DNA from: DATFBY01 sp035253585
GTDB lineage: Bacteria > Gemmatimonadota > Gemmatimonadetes > Gemmatimonadales > Gemmatimonadaceae
DNA: 44,825 nt
Direction: 5' to 3'
NCBI GenBank assembly: GCA_035253585.1
Contig: DATFBY010000012.1
Location: 1-44,825 of the forward strand
The translations under genes and the position numbers were made by a program. The stretch's first letter is position 1. Each line of letters opens with the position of its first letter. Under the pieces are notes generated by a model, which saw nothing but the letters and a program-made list of their open reading frames with translations, ran no database searches and was not told where the DNA came from. Positions 7,797 through 15,557 of the stretch are shown here, piece by piece.

Positions 7797-9232
7797 GAGC
7801 CCTTCTTGCCGGGCTCGATCGTCAGCACGGTCCGGTTGGTTGTACGCAGATATTCCTGTGCGGTGCGCTGGATGATCTCCGGCGTCACTTTGGCGAACTC
7901 ACTCTCGATGCGGTTCACTCCGTTCGGATCGTCGTCGAAGAGCGCGTACGACGCGAGGAGATCGGCGCGGCCGAAGCCGAAAAACTGATCGATCGTGTCG
8001 TACAAGTTGGAACGCATCTTCACGCGCGCTCTGTCGAGCGTCGCCTGATCGACCGGGGTCGTGCGAAGCCGCTCGATCTGCGATTCGATCGCGGTGAGAA
8101 TCGTGTCCGCGGACTTGTCGCTATCGTGGAAGAGGGAGACCGTCCACAACATCGGGCCGTTGTAGTTGAACTGGTTGCCGAGCCCGATGTTGATGCCGGC
8201 GTTGACACCACCGGTGAGACCGCGCTTCTGCACCAGCTCCTGGTAGAACCAGCTGTCGCGCCCTTGAGCCAGGATCTGGTCGATCAGGCCCATCGCATAC
8301 CACTCCGGTGTGTTGCGGGCCGGGACGTGCCAGGCGATGCCTAACGCGGGGCGGGTGGCGAGCGGATCGGGTTTGTTTGCGCGCTTCTCCTTTTCCTGCC
8401 GCGGCTCGGCCAGGTCGACCTTGGCGGGCTGTGGCTGCGCCGGGATGTCCGAGAAGTACTTGCGGACCATCTGCATGGCGTCGGCCGCCCTGAAGTCGCC
8501 GACGACGACCAGCACCGCGTTGTTAGGCGCGTAGTACGTCTTGAAGAAGGATGCGACGTCGTCCAGCGTAGCGGCGTCGAGGTCCTTCAGATCGCCATAG
8601 AAGTTGTGCGCGTTGTACCAGTTCGTGTTCGCGTACTGCGGCATATCCAGCCATGGGAAGCCGCCGTACGGCGTGTTGAGCACGTTCACGCGCACTTCGC
8701 TCTTCACCACGCCCTGCTGGTTGGTGAGGTTTTCCTGGGTGATGGCGAGTCCGCGCATGCGGTCGGCCTCGGCCCACAGGAAGGTCTCCAGCTTGTGCGC
8801 GGGGACGATCTCGAAGTAGTTGGTGTAGTCGAAGCGCGTCGATCCGTTGAGGACGCCGCCGTTCTTCTGCACCAGCTGGATCAGCTCGAGCTTGCCCAGG
8901 TTCTGCGAGCCCTGGAACATCATGTGCTCGAAGAGGTGCGCGAAGCCCGTGCGGTCGCGCGGCTCGATGCGGAAGCCGATGTTGTAGTAGGCGGCTACGG
9001 TCACGATGGGCGCCGTGTGGTCTTCGGAGAGCACGACCTTGAGGCCGTTGGGCAGCTTCTCGTAGACGACAGGGATGTTGAGCGGCGCGCTTGTCGAAGC
9101 GGCGGCCGTGGCGGCGCTGGTCGCGCTGGGAGCAGGCGCCGGCGCTGGTGCGCTCGACGTCGCCGTATTCTGTGCGCAGGCGAGCGCCGTCGCGAGCGGC
9201 GCGAGCGCCGCCAAGCGCGTCAGTGAGCTCAT
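7793..9232 (-). CDS. M16-family zinc protease, catalytic subunit
   Basis: The 479-residue product carries the inverted zinc motif HLFEH at residues 99-103, with the distal Glu in the NQQGVVKSEVR helix, so it is the active partner of the M16 pair. The N-terminus is a signal peptide or weak lipoprotein signal (LAPLATALACAQ, Cys 19), followed by a 30-residue Ala/Pro/Ser/Thr linker. The domain begins YEKLPNGLKVVLSEDHTAP. ATG 9232 is preferred over an upstream in-frame TTG (9244) because GGAG lies six bases before it. The gene overlaps its non-catalytic partner downstream. Expected role: degradation of peptides in the periplasm. Confidence 0.9.
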   Translation of the reverse strand: MSSLTRLAALAPLATALACAQNTATSSAPAPAPAPSATSAATAAASTSAPLNIPVVYEKLPNGLKVVLSEDHTAPIVTVAAYYNIGFRIEPRDRTGFAHLFEHMMFQGSQNLGKLELIQLVQKNGGVLNGSTRFDYTNYFEIVPAHKLETFLWAEADRMRGLAITQENLTNQQGVVKSEVRVNVLNTPYGGFPWLDMPQYANTNWYNAHNFYGDLKDLDAATLDDVASFFKTYYAPNNAVLVVVGDFRAADAMQMVRKYFSDIPAQPQPAKVDLAEPRQEKEKRANKPDPLATRPALGIAWHVPARNTPEWYAMGLIDQILAQGRDSWFYQELVQKRGLTGGVNAGINIGLGNQFNYNGPMLWTVSLFHDSDKSADTILTAIESQIERLRTTPVDQATLDRARVKMRSNLYDTIDQFFGFGRADLLASYALFDDDPNGVNRIESEFAKVTPEIIQRTAQEYLRTTNRTVLTIEPGKKGS

Positions 9233-9327
9233 GAGGGTCTCCAAAAAGGCGTTGGTCAGACTAGAAAGCGTAGAGGGGGGTCAGGCCAAGTTCAAGCTGC
9301 ATGGGACGAGTTGCTTGCAGGCGGGAT

Positions 9328-9443
9328 GATCGCAAATGTGCGATCACGGCTCGTGGCGAGCGGAGCTAATCGCACCTCGCACATTTCGATCGCACATGTG
9401 CGATGCAATCACATATCCGCGATGGCTTTCGCACATCGCACAT
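9328..9443. repeat. GCACATC-type repeat region abutting the AAA ATPase start
   Basis: The stretch is a patchwork of GATCGCA/TGTGCGATC inversions followed by a 42-nt segment (9402-9443) identical to 21994-22035. That segment reads GATGCAATCACATATCCGCG, then ATGGCTTTC and two GCACATC heptamers, and is the loop plus right arm of the hairpin at 21974. Here the matching left arm is not intact. The repeat ends two bases before the ATG at 9446, leaving no room for a normal ribosome site. Confidence 0.8.
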
Positions 9444-9445
9444 AC

Positions 9446-10258
9446 ATGACTCATCTGACTTCGCTGTCTCTCGCTAAGTCTCGCCGCACGAACGGCTTTC
9501 CGTTCGACGTTCCGATCATCAAGTCTCTGAAATCGCTCGATCTCGACTCGCCGGTGACCTTCTTCGTCGGAGAGAACGGATCAGGGAAGTCGACTCTGCT
9601 GGAGAGTCTGGCGATCGCGGTGGGGCTGCCCGTCGTTGGCAGCGAAAGCGCCGAGCGCGACGCAACATTGGAAGCGCAGCGGCAGCTCGCGCGCGCTCTC
9701 AAGCTCACATGGAAGAAGCGGACGCATCGGGGATTCTTCTTGCGGGCCGAGGACTTCTTCGGGTTTGCGAAGTCCCTGTCCAAGATGCGGGCCGAGTTTC
9801 GTACACGTCTCGAGGAGCTCGAGGTCGAGTATCGCGATCGGTCCGACCAGGCGCGGAAGCTGGCCATGGGCCCCGCGCACGCATCGCTCGCCGACATGGA
9901 GCAGCGCTACGGCGCCGACCTGGACGCGAACTCGCACGGCCAGAGCTTTCTCAAGCTGTTCGGGTCGCGCTTCGTCCCCGGTGGACTCTATCTGCTCGAT
10001 GAGCCCGAGGCGCCGCTCTCACCGCAGAGCCAGCTGGGCCTCATGGCGATGCTGCACGAGATGGTGGGGAAGGACGGGCAATTCATCATCGCTACCCATT
10101 CGCCAATCCTGCTCGCGTTTCCCGGCGCTCGAATCTACGACTTCGATCGCCTGCCGCCCGTCTCCGTGAAATACGAGGACCTCGAGCACGTGGCGCTCAC
10201 GCGTGAGTTCCTGATCGCACCGGAGCGATTCCTCTCCAAGTTGCTGCGCGACACGTGA
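9446..10258 (+). CDS. Small AAA-type ATPase (COG3910-like)
   Basis: This 270-residue ATPase has Walker A VGENGSGKST at about residues 37-46, a Walker B GLYLLDEPEAPLSPQSQ near residue 190 and the following ATHSPILLA, as in the COG3910/SMC-like soluble ATPases of unknown role. Between them lies a helical stretch rich in Arg/Glu (RAEFRTRLEELEVEYRDRS) that is probably a short coiled coil. No membrane segment is seen. ATG 9446 is taken because homology begins at SLAKSRR; an in-frame ATG at 9422 lies within the repeat. Neither start has a Shine-Dalgarno sequence. It faces the small Pro-rich gene across only 17 nt. Confidence 0.8.
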   Translation: MTHLTSLSLAKSRRTNGFPFDVPIIKSLKSLDLDSPVTFFVGENGSGKSTLLESLAIAVGLPVVGSESAERDATLEAQRQLARALKLTWKKRTHRGFFLRAEDFFGFAKSLSKMRAEFRTRLEELEVEYRDRSDQARKLAMGPAHASLADMEQRYGADLDANSHGQSFLKLFGSRFVPGGLYLLDEPEAPLSPQSQLGLMAMLHEMVGKDGQFIIATHSPILLAFPGARIYDFDRLPPVSVKYEDLEHVALTREFLIAPERFLSKLLRDT

Positions 10259-10275
10259 CGCGCGTCAGCTTTCGC

Positions 10276-10416
10276 TCAAACGGCGTCCGGCTGCGGGCGA
10301 GGCTCGGGGATCGGCTCCGGATCGGGCACGGGAATCGGAATCGGCCGCGGCGTCGGCTCCGGATCGGGAAAGGGAACCGGGTTCGGCGGCGGCTCCGGTG
10401 TGTGACGCTCCAGCAT
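10276..10416 (-). CDS. Small proline-rich protein (46 aa)
   Basis: A 46-codon gene starts MLERHTPEPPPNPVPFPD and continues as nearly perfect Pro-X dipeptides (PTPRPIPIPVPDPEPIPEPR) to a TGA at 10276. About every second residue is Pro, alternating with Glu, Asp, Ile and Val. A good ribosome site, GGAG seven bases before the ATG, supports it. It has no signal sequence. Alternating Pro-X segments form extended rods in other proteins, but the role here is unknown. It is convergent with the AAA ATPase and follows the NlpC gene on the same strand. Confidence 0.6.
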   Translation of the reverse strand: MLERHTPEPPPNPVPFPDPEPTPRPIPIPVPDPEPIPEPRPQPDAV

Positions 10417-10500
10417 TGAACGGCTCCAATCAGGACAGTCGATTCAATCGCAACGCCCGGACCATCTCGCCGCGTTTCGTTCCGTCACCGCCATCCGGCA

Positions 10501-11229
10501 TCACGGATGAGGCGCCGAGTCGGGTGGATCGAGGGCGACACTCAGGCGAAGCTCGGCATCCAACGCATCGATCAGGGATCCGCCGTTCGAGATCACGCGG
10601 CGTGCGCCTACCATGCGCGATTTGAACCATTTTCCGCGCTTCGTTGAAAGATCGTCATAGCGTACGCCGCCGCCGCTCGACGTCGAGTGGATGATCCGGT
10701 TGTTGCCGGCGTAGATCGCGACATGATCCACCCGCGAGCCGTTCTGCGCGAAGAAGATCAGATCGCCGCGGCGCAGGCTCGTCGAGCGCGCCGTGACTTT
10801 CGATCCGACGGTCGATTGCTGGCGAGAGGTCCGCGGCAGCTCCACCTTGTGGCGCCCGAACACGTATTGGACGAAGCCCGAACAATCGAAGCCCTTCGGT
10901 GTCGTCCCGCCCCATATATACGGCGTTCCCACATATCGGTCCGCGGTCGTCAGCAGGCGCGTCGAGGTCACGGCACTGCCGCTGCTCGATCCGGTCTTGG
11001 AGCCTGTCGTCTTCGCTCCGGTACGCCGGCCGCCGCCCCCGATGACGCCTCCCACATCAGCCACACCAACGCGGCTGGAGACGCGAACCGACTGTCCATT
11101 CGTTGACAGCGTGATGCCTCCAATTGAGATGGAGGCCGGGATCGACTGGGCCAGGAGCGGCGCAGGCAAGAGTATTCCAGCAAGAAGTCGCAGCATGGGA
11201 AACTGAAGGTGTCGCCGCCCGAAAGGCAT
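10501..11229 (-). CDS. Exported NlpC/P60 peptidoglycan endopeptidase
   Basis: NlpC/P60 enzymes are cysteine peptidases that cut peptide cross-links in peptidoglycan. The product (242 residues from ATG 11229) begins MPFGRRHLQFPMLRLLAGIL and continues into a signal peptide ending LLAQ. A Gly/Ser/Thr-rich spacer follows, then the catalytic domain: RYVGTPYIWGGTTPKGFDCSG with Cys about 116, VDHVAIYAGNN with His about 169, and IIHS with His about 181. The start at 11229 has GTGAGG eight bases upstream; the frame is open beyond it, and ATG 11196 is a weaker alternative. It is divergent from the CtpA-type protease gene. Confidence 0.87.
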   Translation of the reverse strand: MPFGRRHLQFPMLRLLAGILLPAPLLAQSIPASISIGGITLSTNGQSVRVSSRVGVADVGGVIGGGGRRTGAKTTGSKTGSSSGSAVTSTRLLTTADRYVGTPYIWGGTTPKGFDCSGFVQYVFGRHKVELPRTSRQQSTVGSKVTARSTSLRRGDLIFFAQNGSRVDHVAIYAGNNRIIHSTSSGGGVRYDDLSTKRGKWFKSRMVGARRVISNGGSLIDALDAELRLSVALDPPDSAPHP

Positions 11230-11397
11230 CAAGGGTGCCTCACGAGTTCGTGCGCTCATCGCATTGCCGATTAGCGACTTACCACGCAATGCACGTCGAC
11301 GAGCTTCTACCAATTGTTCACCGTCGGCGACGATCGCCCGTCATCCCCGAGGGACAGCGACGGGTCAAGACATTGTGTTGCTCGTCCCATCGATCTT

Positions 11398-11414
11398 GCG
11401 GGTGGGGCACCCGC
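11398..11414. other. Short stem-loop in the nlpC/ctpA divergent gap
   Basis: GCGGGTG and CACCCGC form a 7-bp stem around GGG in the 241-nt gap between the two divergent starts (11229 and 11471). It could be an operator or a leader hairpin for the ctpA mRNA. I found no convincing promoter hexamers and nothing else in this gap. Confidence 0.3.
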
Positions 11415-11470
11415 ATGCAATAAGTGTGGAGGTCGATTGTCCTCCCTCGGCAGTTCTCCGGTCTACCCTC

Positions 11471-13057
11471 ATGCGACACCTCCGCCGCACCGCCATCGTC
11501 CTCGCGCTTCTCATCCCGCTCCTGACTGGCGGGTTTTTCTTGCAGTCGCGCGTGATTCGAGACAGCGCTTCACGATTCGATCAGGTGCGGATGCTGGTCG
11601 CGGGGCGGTTCGTCGATTCGTTGTCCGAAGCAGCGTTGTACGAGCGCGCGGCCCGCGGTCTCGTCTCGCAGCTCGATGATCCCTACGCCGCACTCTATAG
11701 TCCGGACGAGCTGCGCGCGTTCACGCAGGAGACCTACGGCCGCTACGCGGGCGTGGGCATGGTAGTGGAGGATCAGGAAGGAAGCGCAATCGTCACGCGC
11801 GTGTATCCGCGCACGCCCGCCGAGGGTGCCGGCGTCATCGAAGGGGACAGCATCGTGGCGGTCGAGGGGCGTGAGACTCGCGGCTGGGAGCTCCGTCAGG
11901 TGACCGACGCGCTCAAGGGCGAGCCCGGGAGCGCCGTCTCCATCACCCTGGGCCGGCCGTACTCGGGACAGCGCTTCAATCGGCGCCTAACGAGATCGGA
12001 GATTCACATCCCGGCGGTTCCGTACGCGATGATGCTCGAAGGGCAGATCGGCTACGTCCCGTTGGTGCGCTTCAACGAGACATCGGCGGAAGAAACTCGT
12101 CAGGCAGCGCGCCGTCTCATCGGGCGCGGCGCGAAGGGGTTGGTACTCGACCTGCGCGGCAACGGCGGCGGCATCGTCGACCAAGCGGTGGCGATCGCCG
12201 GGTATTTCCTGCATCCAGGGCAGGAAGTGATGAGTGTCCGGGGCCGCGCAGGTCAGTCCCGCATTTACCTGTCACGCGAGAAGCCGATCTCCACGTCGCT
12301 GCCGCTGGTGGTGCTGGTCGACGGCGGCTCGGCGTCCGCGTCGGAGATCGTCGCCGGCGCGCTTCAGGACCACGACCGCGCGCTGATCGTCGGCACGACG
12401 TCGTTCGGAAAGGGACTCGAGCAGGGCGTGTTCTCGCTTCAGGGCGGCTGGGCGCTCAAGATGACGACCGCCAAGTGGTACGCGCCCAGCGGTCGCTCGA
12501 TTCACAAGGATCGGCGGATGCAGAACGGCCGGCTGGCCGAGCTGCCCGATTCGATGGAGAGCGACAGTGTGAAGCGGAACCGCCCAATGTTCCGCTCGGG
12601 CGCGGGCCGTGTGGTGTACGGCGGCGGCGCGGTGACGCCCGATCTCATCGTGAATCCGGATACACTTTCGAGCGGCGAGCAGAAGCTGGCGCGTGCGCTC
12701 GGACTGCAGGCGCAGCGGAGCTACCTCGCCGTGTCGCGCTACGCGTGGGAGCTCAAGCCGGGGATCCGCGCGGACTTCGTCGTCCAGCCGCAGTGGCGGC
12801 AGGAGCTCTATCGACGGCTGCGCGCGGCCACCGTCACCGTCGACAGCTCGCTCTTCTTCACCGAGAGCGGCTACGTCGACCGCCTGCTCGAGATCCGACT
12901 CGCGCGCGTGACATTCGGCGATTCGGCCGTGAAGCAGCGTACGCTACGCGATGACGCGCAGCTCCTGCGCGCGCTCGAGATGATGCGCGCGTCGAACAGC
13001 CAGCAGGAGCTCTTCGCGCGCGTGGAGCGGGAGCGGAGCAGACTCAGCTCCATGTGA
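11471..13057 (+). CDS. C-terminal processing protease (S41, CtpA-like)
   Basis: The 528-residue protein starts MRHLRRTAIVLALLIPLL, a signal anchor, and acts in the periplasm. Residues about 90-175 are a PDZ domain (GVGMVVEDQEGSAIVTRVYP, AGVIEGDSIVAVEG). The S41 catalytic core follows: LVLDLRGNGGGIVDQAV, VVLVDGGSASASEIVAGAL with the nucleophile Ser near 289, and TTSFGKGLEQGV with the general-base Lys near 313. The C-terminal 180 residues beyond the family's usual end (VKRNRPMFRSGAGRVVYGGG onward) are typical of the longer bacterial CtpA forms. It trims or destroys tagged or misfolded envelope proteins. No clear ribosome site precedes ATG 11471. Confidence 0.88.
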   Translation: MRHLRRTAIVLALLIPLLTGGFFLQSRVIRDSASRFDQVRMLVAGRFVDSLSEAALYERAARGLVSQLDDPYAALYSPDELRAFTQETYGRYAGVGMVVEDQEGSAIVTRVYPRTPAEGAGVIEGDSIVAVEGRETRGWELRQVTDALKGEPGSAVSITLGRPYSGQRFNRRLTRSEIHIPAVPYAMMLEGQIGYVPLVRFNETSAEETRQAARRLIGRGAKGLVLDLRGNGGGIVDQAVAIAGYFLHPGQEVMSVRGRAGQSRIYLSREKPISTSLPLVVLVDGGSASASEIVAGALQDHDRALIVGTTSFGKGLEQGVFSLQGGWALKMTTAKWYAPSGRSIHKDRRMQNGRLAELPDSMESDSVKRNRPMFRSGAGRVVYGGGAVTPDLIVNPDTLSSGEQKLARALGLQAQRSYLAVSRYAWELKPGIRADFVVQPQWRQELYRRLRAATVTVDSSLFFTESGYVDRLLEIRLARVTFGDSAVKQRTLRDDAQLLRALEMMRASNSQQELFARVERERSRLSSM

Positions 13058-13064
13058 CATCGTA

Positions 13065-13151
13065 ACTCGGCCCTCGGCACTCGGCCCTCGGCGTTGTGGC
13101 GAAGAAGGACTCGACCGTCACGGGCCGAGGGCCGAGTGCCGAGGGCCGAGT
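13065..13151. repeat. Heptamer-armed hairpin, GGGCCGA type
   Basis: The arms (13065-13093 and 13121-13151) pair over about 28 bases. Each is built of four 7-nt units, three GGGCCGA and one variant GTGCCGA at the mirrored position. The 27-nt loop TTGTGGCGAAGAAGGACTCG plus CCGTCA does not show the core seen in other elements. It lies 8 nt after the ctpA stop and before the 141-residue gene, so it may end the ctpA transcript. Confidence 0.88.
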
Positions 13152-13169
13152 CACGATTAGATTTCCACC

Positions 13170-13595
13170 ATGCTAGAAAAAGAAACTCCCGACCATCACG
13201 ACGCGGATCTGCTCCTCAAGCTCTACGATCTGCGCCGCGAAGACGTCATGCGTGCCTCGCGCAACTCGATTCGCGAGCAGTACTGGCCAAAGACCGCCGA
13301 CGAAGCGCTGGCTGTCACCAAGCCGAGCCATCCACTCAATGCCGCATACAGACAGGTCGGCACGTACTGGGAGATGGCGTATGGCATGGCCCGCCACGGA
13401 ATCATCCACGCCGACTACATGGTGGAATTCTGCGGCGAAGGACTGCTGCTTTTCGCCAAGATCGAGCCGTATCTGGCGGAGATCCGCAAGACGCAGCCGC
13501 GCGCGTTCGTGAATGCCGAGTGGGTGGCGACCACGACGGACATGGGGAAGCGGATCATGGAGAGCATGCGAAAGCGGGTGAAAGAGCGGGCGTGA
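13170..13595 (+). CDS. Hypothetical protein (141 aa)
   Basis: The start is ATG 13170. The product (MLEKETPDHHDADLLLKLYD onward) is charged, helical and cytoplasmic-looking, with no signal peptide and no membrane segment. The patterns LRREDVMRASRNSIREQYWP and a long central helix around EMAYGMARHGIIHADYM look like a compact all-helical bundle. A C-terminal basic tail (KRIMESMRKRVKERA) ends the protein. I do not recognise the family. It is flanked by a heptamer hairpin upstream and a TGCCTAA repeat downstream. Confidence 0.7.
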   Translation: MLEKETPDHHDADLLLKLYDLRREDVMRASRNSIREQYWPKTADEALAVTKPSHPLNAAYRQVGTYWEMAYGMARHGIIHADYMVEFCGEGLLLFAKIEPYLAEIRKTQPRAFVNAEWVATTTDMGKRIMESMRKRVKERA

Positions 13596-13608
13596 GGAGA
13601 GCTGCAGT

Positions 13609-13676
13609 GGGCAATTAGCCTTCCGCGTTGGGGAATCCGGAACGACCAATGCCTAATGCCTAATTCCGCAGTTAGC
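13609..13676. repeat. Possible degenerate heptamer element, TGCCTAA type
   Basis: Two tandem TGCCTAA heptamers followed by TTCCGCAGTTAGC lie at about 13649-13675, and GCAATTAGCCTTCCGC at about 13614-13629 may be the decayed opposite arm. Pairing is weak. It occupies the gap before the ABC transporter start, where the other heptamer elements typically sit. Confidence 0.4.
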
Positions 13677-13684
13677 TTTCCCTC

Positions 13685-15553
13685 ATGGCTTCCCCAGAAG
13701 AGAAGAAAGAGAAAAAGAAAGGACCCTCGCTTTCCGCAGTCTGGCGCGAAGCACGGGCGCTCATCTGGGCGCACCGCGGCTATCTCGCCCTTGGCCTCGG
13801 CATCATGCTCGTCAATCGGCTCGTCGGCCTGGTACTGCCGGCGAGCTCGAAGTTTTTGATCGACGACGTCATCGGACAGCAGCGCACCGACTTGCTCATC
13901 CCCCTCGCCCTCGCCGCGGCCGGGGCGACGCTGGTGCAGGCGGCTACGTCGTTCGCGCTTTCGCAGGTGATGAGCATCACCGCGCAGCGCGCCATCACCG
14001 AGATGCGCAAGGATGTACAGAAGCACGTGCTGCGTCTCCCGGTCGGCTACTTCGACTCGACCCAGAGCGGCGTGCTCATCTCACGCATCATGACCGACGC
14101 CGAAGGGATCAGGAATCTCGTCGGCACCGGACTCGTGCAGCTCAGCGGCGGCCTGGTCACCGCGCTCCTCGCGCTCGGCGTGCTCTTCTGGCTCAACTGG
14201 AAGCTCACGGTGTTGACGCTGGCGCTGCTGCTGCTCTTCGGCGCCGGGATGTCGATGGCGTTCACGAAGCTCCGTCCGATCTTTCGGGAGCGCAGCGTCA
14301 TCAATGCCGAAGTCACCGGCCGCCTGGCGCAGTCCATGGGCGGCATCCGCATCGTGAAGACGTATACCGCCGAGCGGCGCGAGCAAGTCGTGTTCGCGCG
14401 CGGCGTGCACCGGCTCTTCCGCAACGTCGCCAGGACGATCACCGGAATCTCGGCACTGCACGCGTTCACCACCGTGCTCATCGGCGCGGTGGGTGTGCTC
14501 GTCATCATCTTCGGTGGCCGCGCGATCCTGAGTGGCACCATGACGCTCGGCGACTTGGTCATGTACATCTTCTTCATCGGGTTGGTGGCCGCGCCGCTGG
14601 TGCAGATCGCGTCGATCGGCACGCAGATCTCGGAGGCCTTCGCGGGGCTCGACCGCATCCGCGAGATCCGGGAGATGACCACCGAGGATGCGGCGGACGG
14701 CACTCGTCAGGCAGTGGGCGACATCAAGGGTGACGTCCGCTTCGAGCGGGTGACATTCGAGTACAACGCCGGCGTTCCGGTGCTGCGTGACGTGTCCTTC
14801 CGCGCGCCGGCGGGAACTACGACGGCCCTGGTCGGCAGCAGTGGATCGGGGAAGAGCACGCTGATCAGCCTGGTCATGGCGTTCAACCAGCCGAAGAGCG
14901 GAAAGATCTACATCGATGGACGCGATCAGGCATCGCTCAAGCTCGGCGACTACCGCTCGCGCCTGGGCGTGGTCCTACAGGACAACTTTCTCTTCGACGG
15001 GACGGTCGCCGAGAACATTCGCTTTTCGCGGCCGGACGCGACGATGGACGACGTGCGTACTGTTGCCCGCATCGCCCACGCGGCGGAGTTCATCGAGCAG
15101 TTCGAGAACAAGTATGACACCATCGTCGGGGAGCGAGGAGTCAAGCTCTCCGGCGGACAGCGTCAGCGGGTGGCGATCGCGCGCGCGATTCTGGCCGACC
15201 CGCGCATTCTCATTCTGGATGAGGCGACGTCCAGCCTCGACAGCGAAAGCGAGGCGCTCATCCAGGACGGATTGCGCAATCTCCGGCGCGGACGCACGAC
15301 GTTCGTCATCGCGCACCGTCTCTCGACGATCGCCAGCGCCGACCAGATCCTGGTGATCGAGAACGGCCAGATCATCGAGCGCGGCACGCACCGCGAGCTG
15401 CTCGCGTTAGGCGGCCGTTACCGCGAGCTGTACGACAAGCAGTACAACTTCGAGCGCGATCGCTTCATCAATCCGGGAGAGGAGCTGGTCGAGGAAGAGA
15501 CGCCGCCGCCGGAGCTCCCAGCGATCCGCACGCCGAGCCCGAGCAGCCTCTGA
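13685..15553 (+). CDS. ABC exporter, fused permease/ATPase (MsbA-like)
   Basis: This 622-residue half-transporter has six predicted membrane helices (residues about 30-320), with the ABC_membrane signature blocks VGYFDSTQSGVLISRIMTDA and INAEVTGRLAQSMGGIRIVK. The ATPase follows: Walker A GSSGSGKST near residue 382, Q-loop VVLQDNFLF, signature LSGGQRQRVA near 488, Walker B ILILDEATS near 508 and H-loop IAHRLST near 543. It would work as a homodimer exporting a lipid or drug. The N-terminus is Lys/Glu-rich (EEKKEKKKG) and the C-terminus ends in an acidic, Pro-rich tail. Substrate not inferable. Its stop is only four bases from the convergent TonB-receptor stop. Confidence 0.92.
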   Translation: MASPEEKKEKKKGPSLSAVWREARALIWAHRGYLALGLGIMLVNRLVGLVLPASSKFLIDDVIGQQRTDLLIPLALAAAGATLVQAATSFALSQVMSITAQRAITEMRKDVQKHVLRLPVGYFDSTQSGVLISRIMTDAEGIRNLVGTGLVQLSGGLVTALLALGVLFWLNWKLTVLTLALLLLFGAGMSMAFTKLRPIFRERSVINAEVTGRLAQSMGGIRIVKTYTAERREQVVFARGVHRLFRNVARTITGISALHAFTTVLIGAVGVLVIIFGGRAILSGTMTLGDLVMYIFFIGLVAAPLVQIASIGTQISEAFAGLDRIREIREMTTEDAADGTRQAVGDIKGDVRFERVTFEYNAGVPVLRDVSFRAPAGTTTALVGSSGSGKSTLISLVMAFNQPKSGKIYIDGRDQASLKLGDYRSRLGVVLQDNFLFDGTVAENIRFSRPDATMDDVRTVARIAHAAEFIEQFENKYDTIVGERGVKLSGGQRQRVAIARAILADPRILILDEATSSLDSESEALIQDGLRNLRRGRTTFVIAHRLSTIASADQILVIENGQIIERGTHRELLALGGRYRELYDKQYNFERDRFINPGEELVEEETPPPELPAIRTPSPSSL

Positions 15554-15557
15554 CTCG

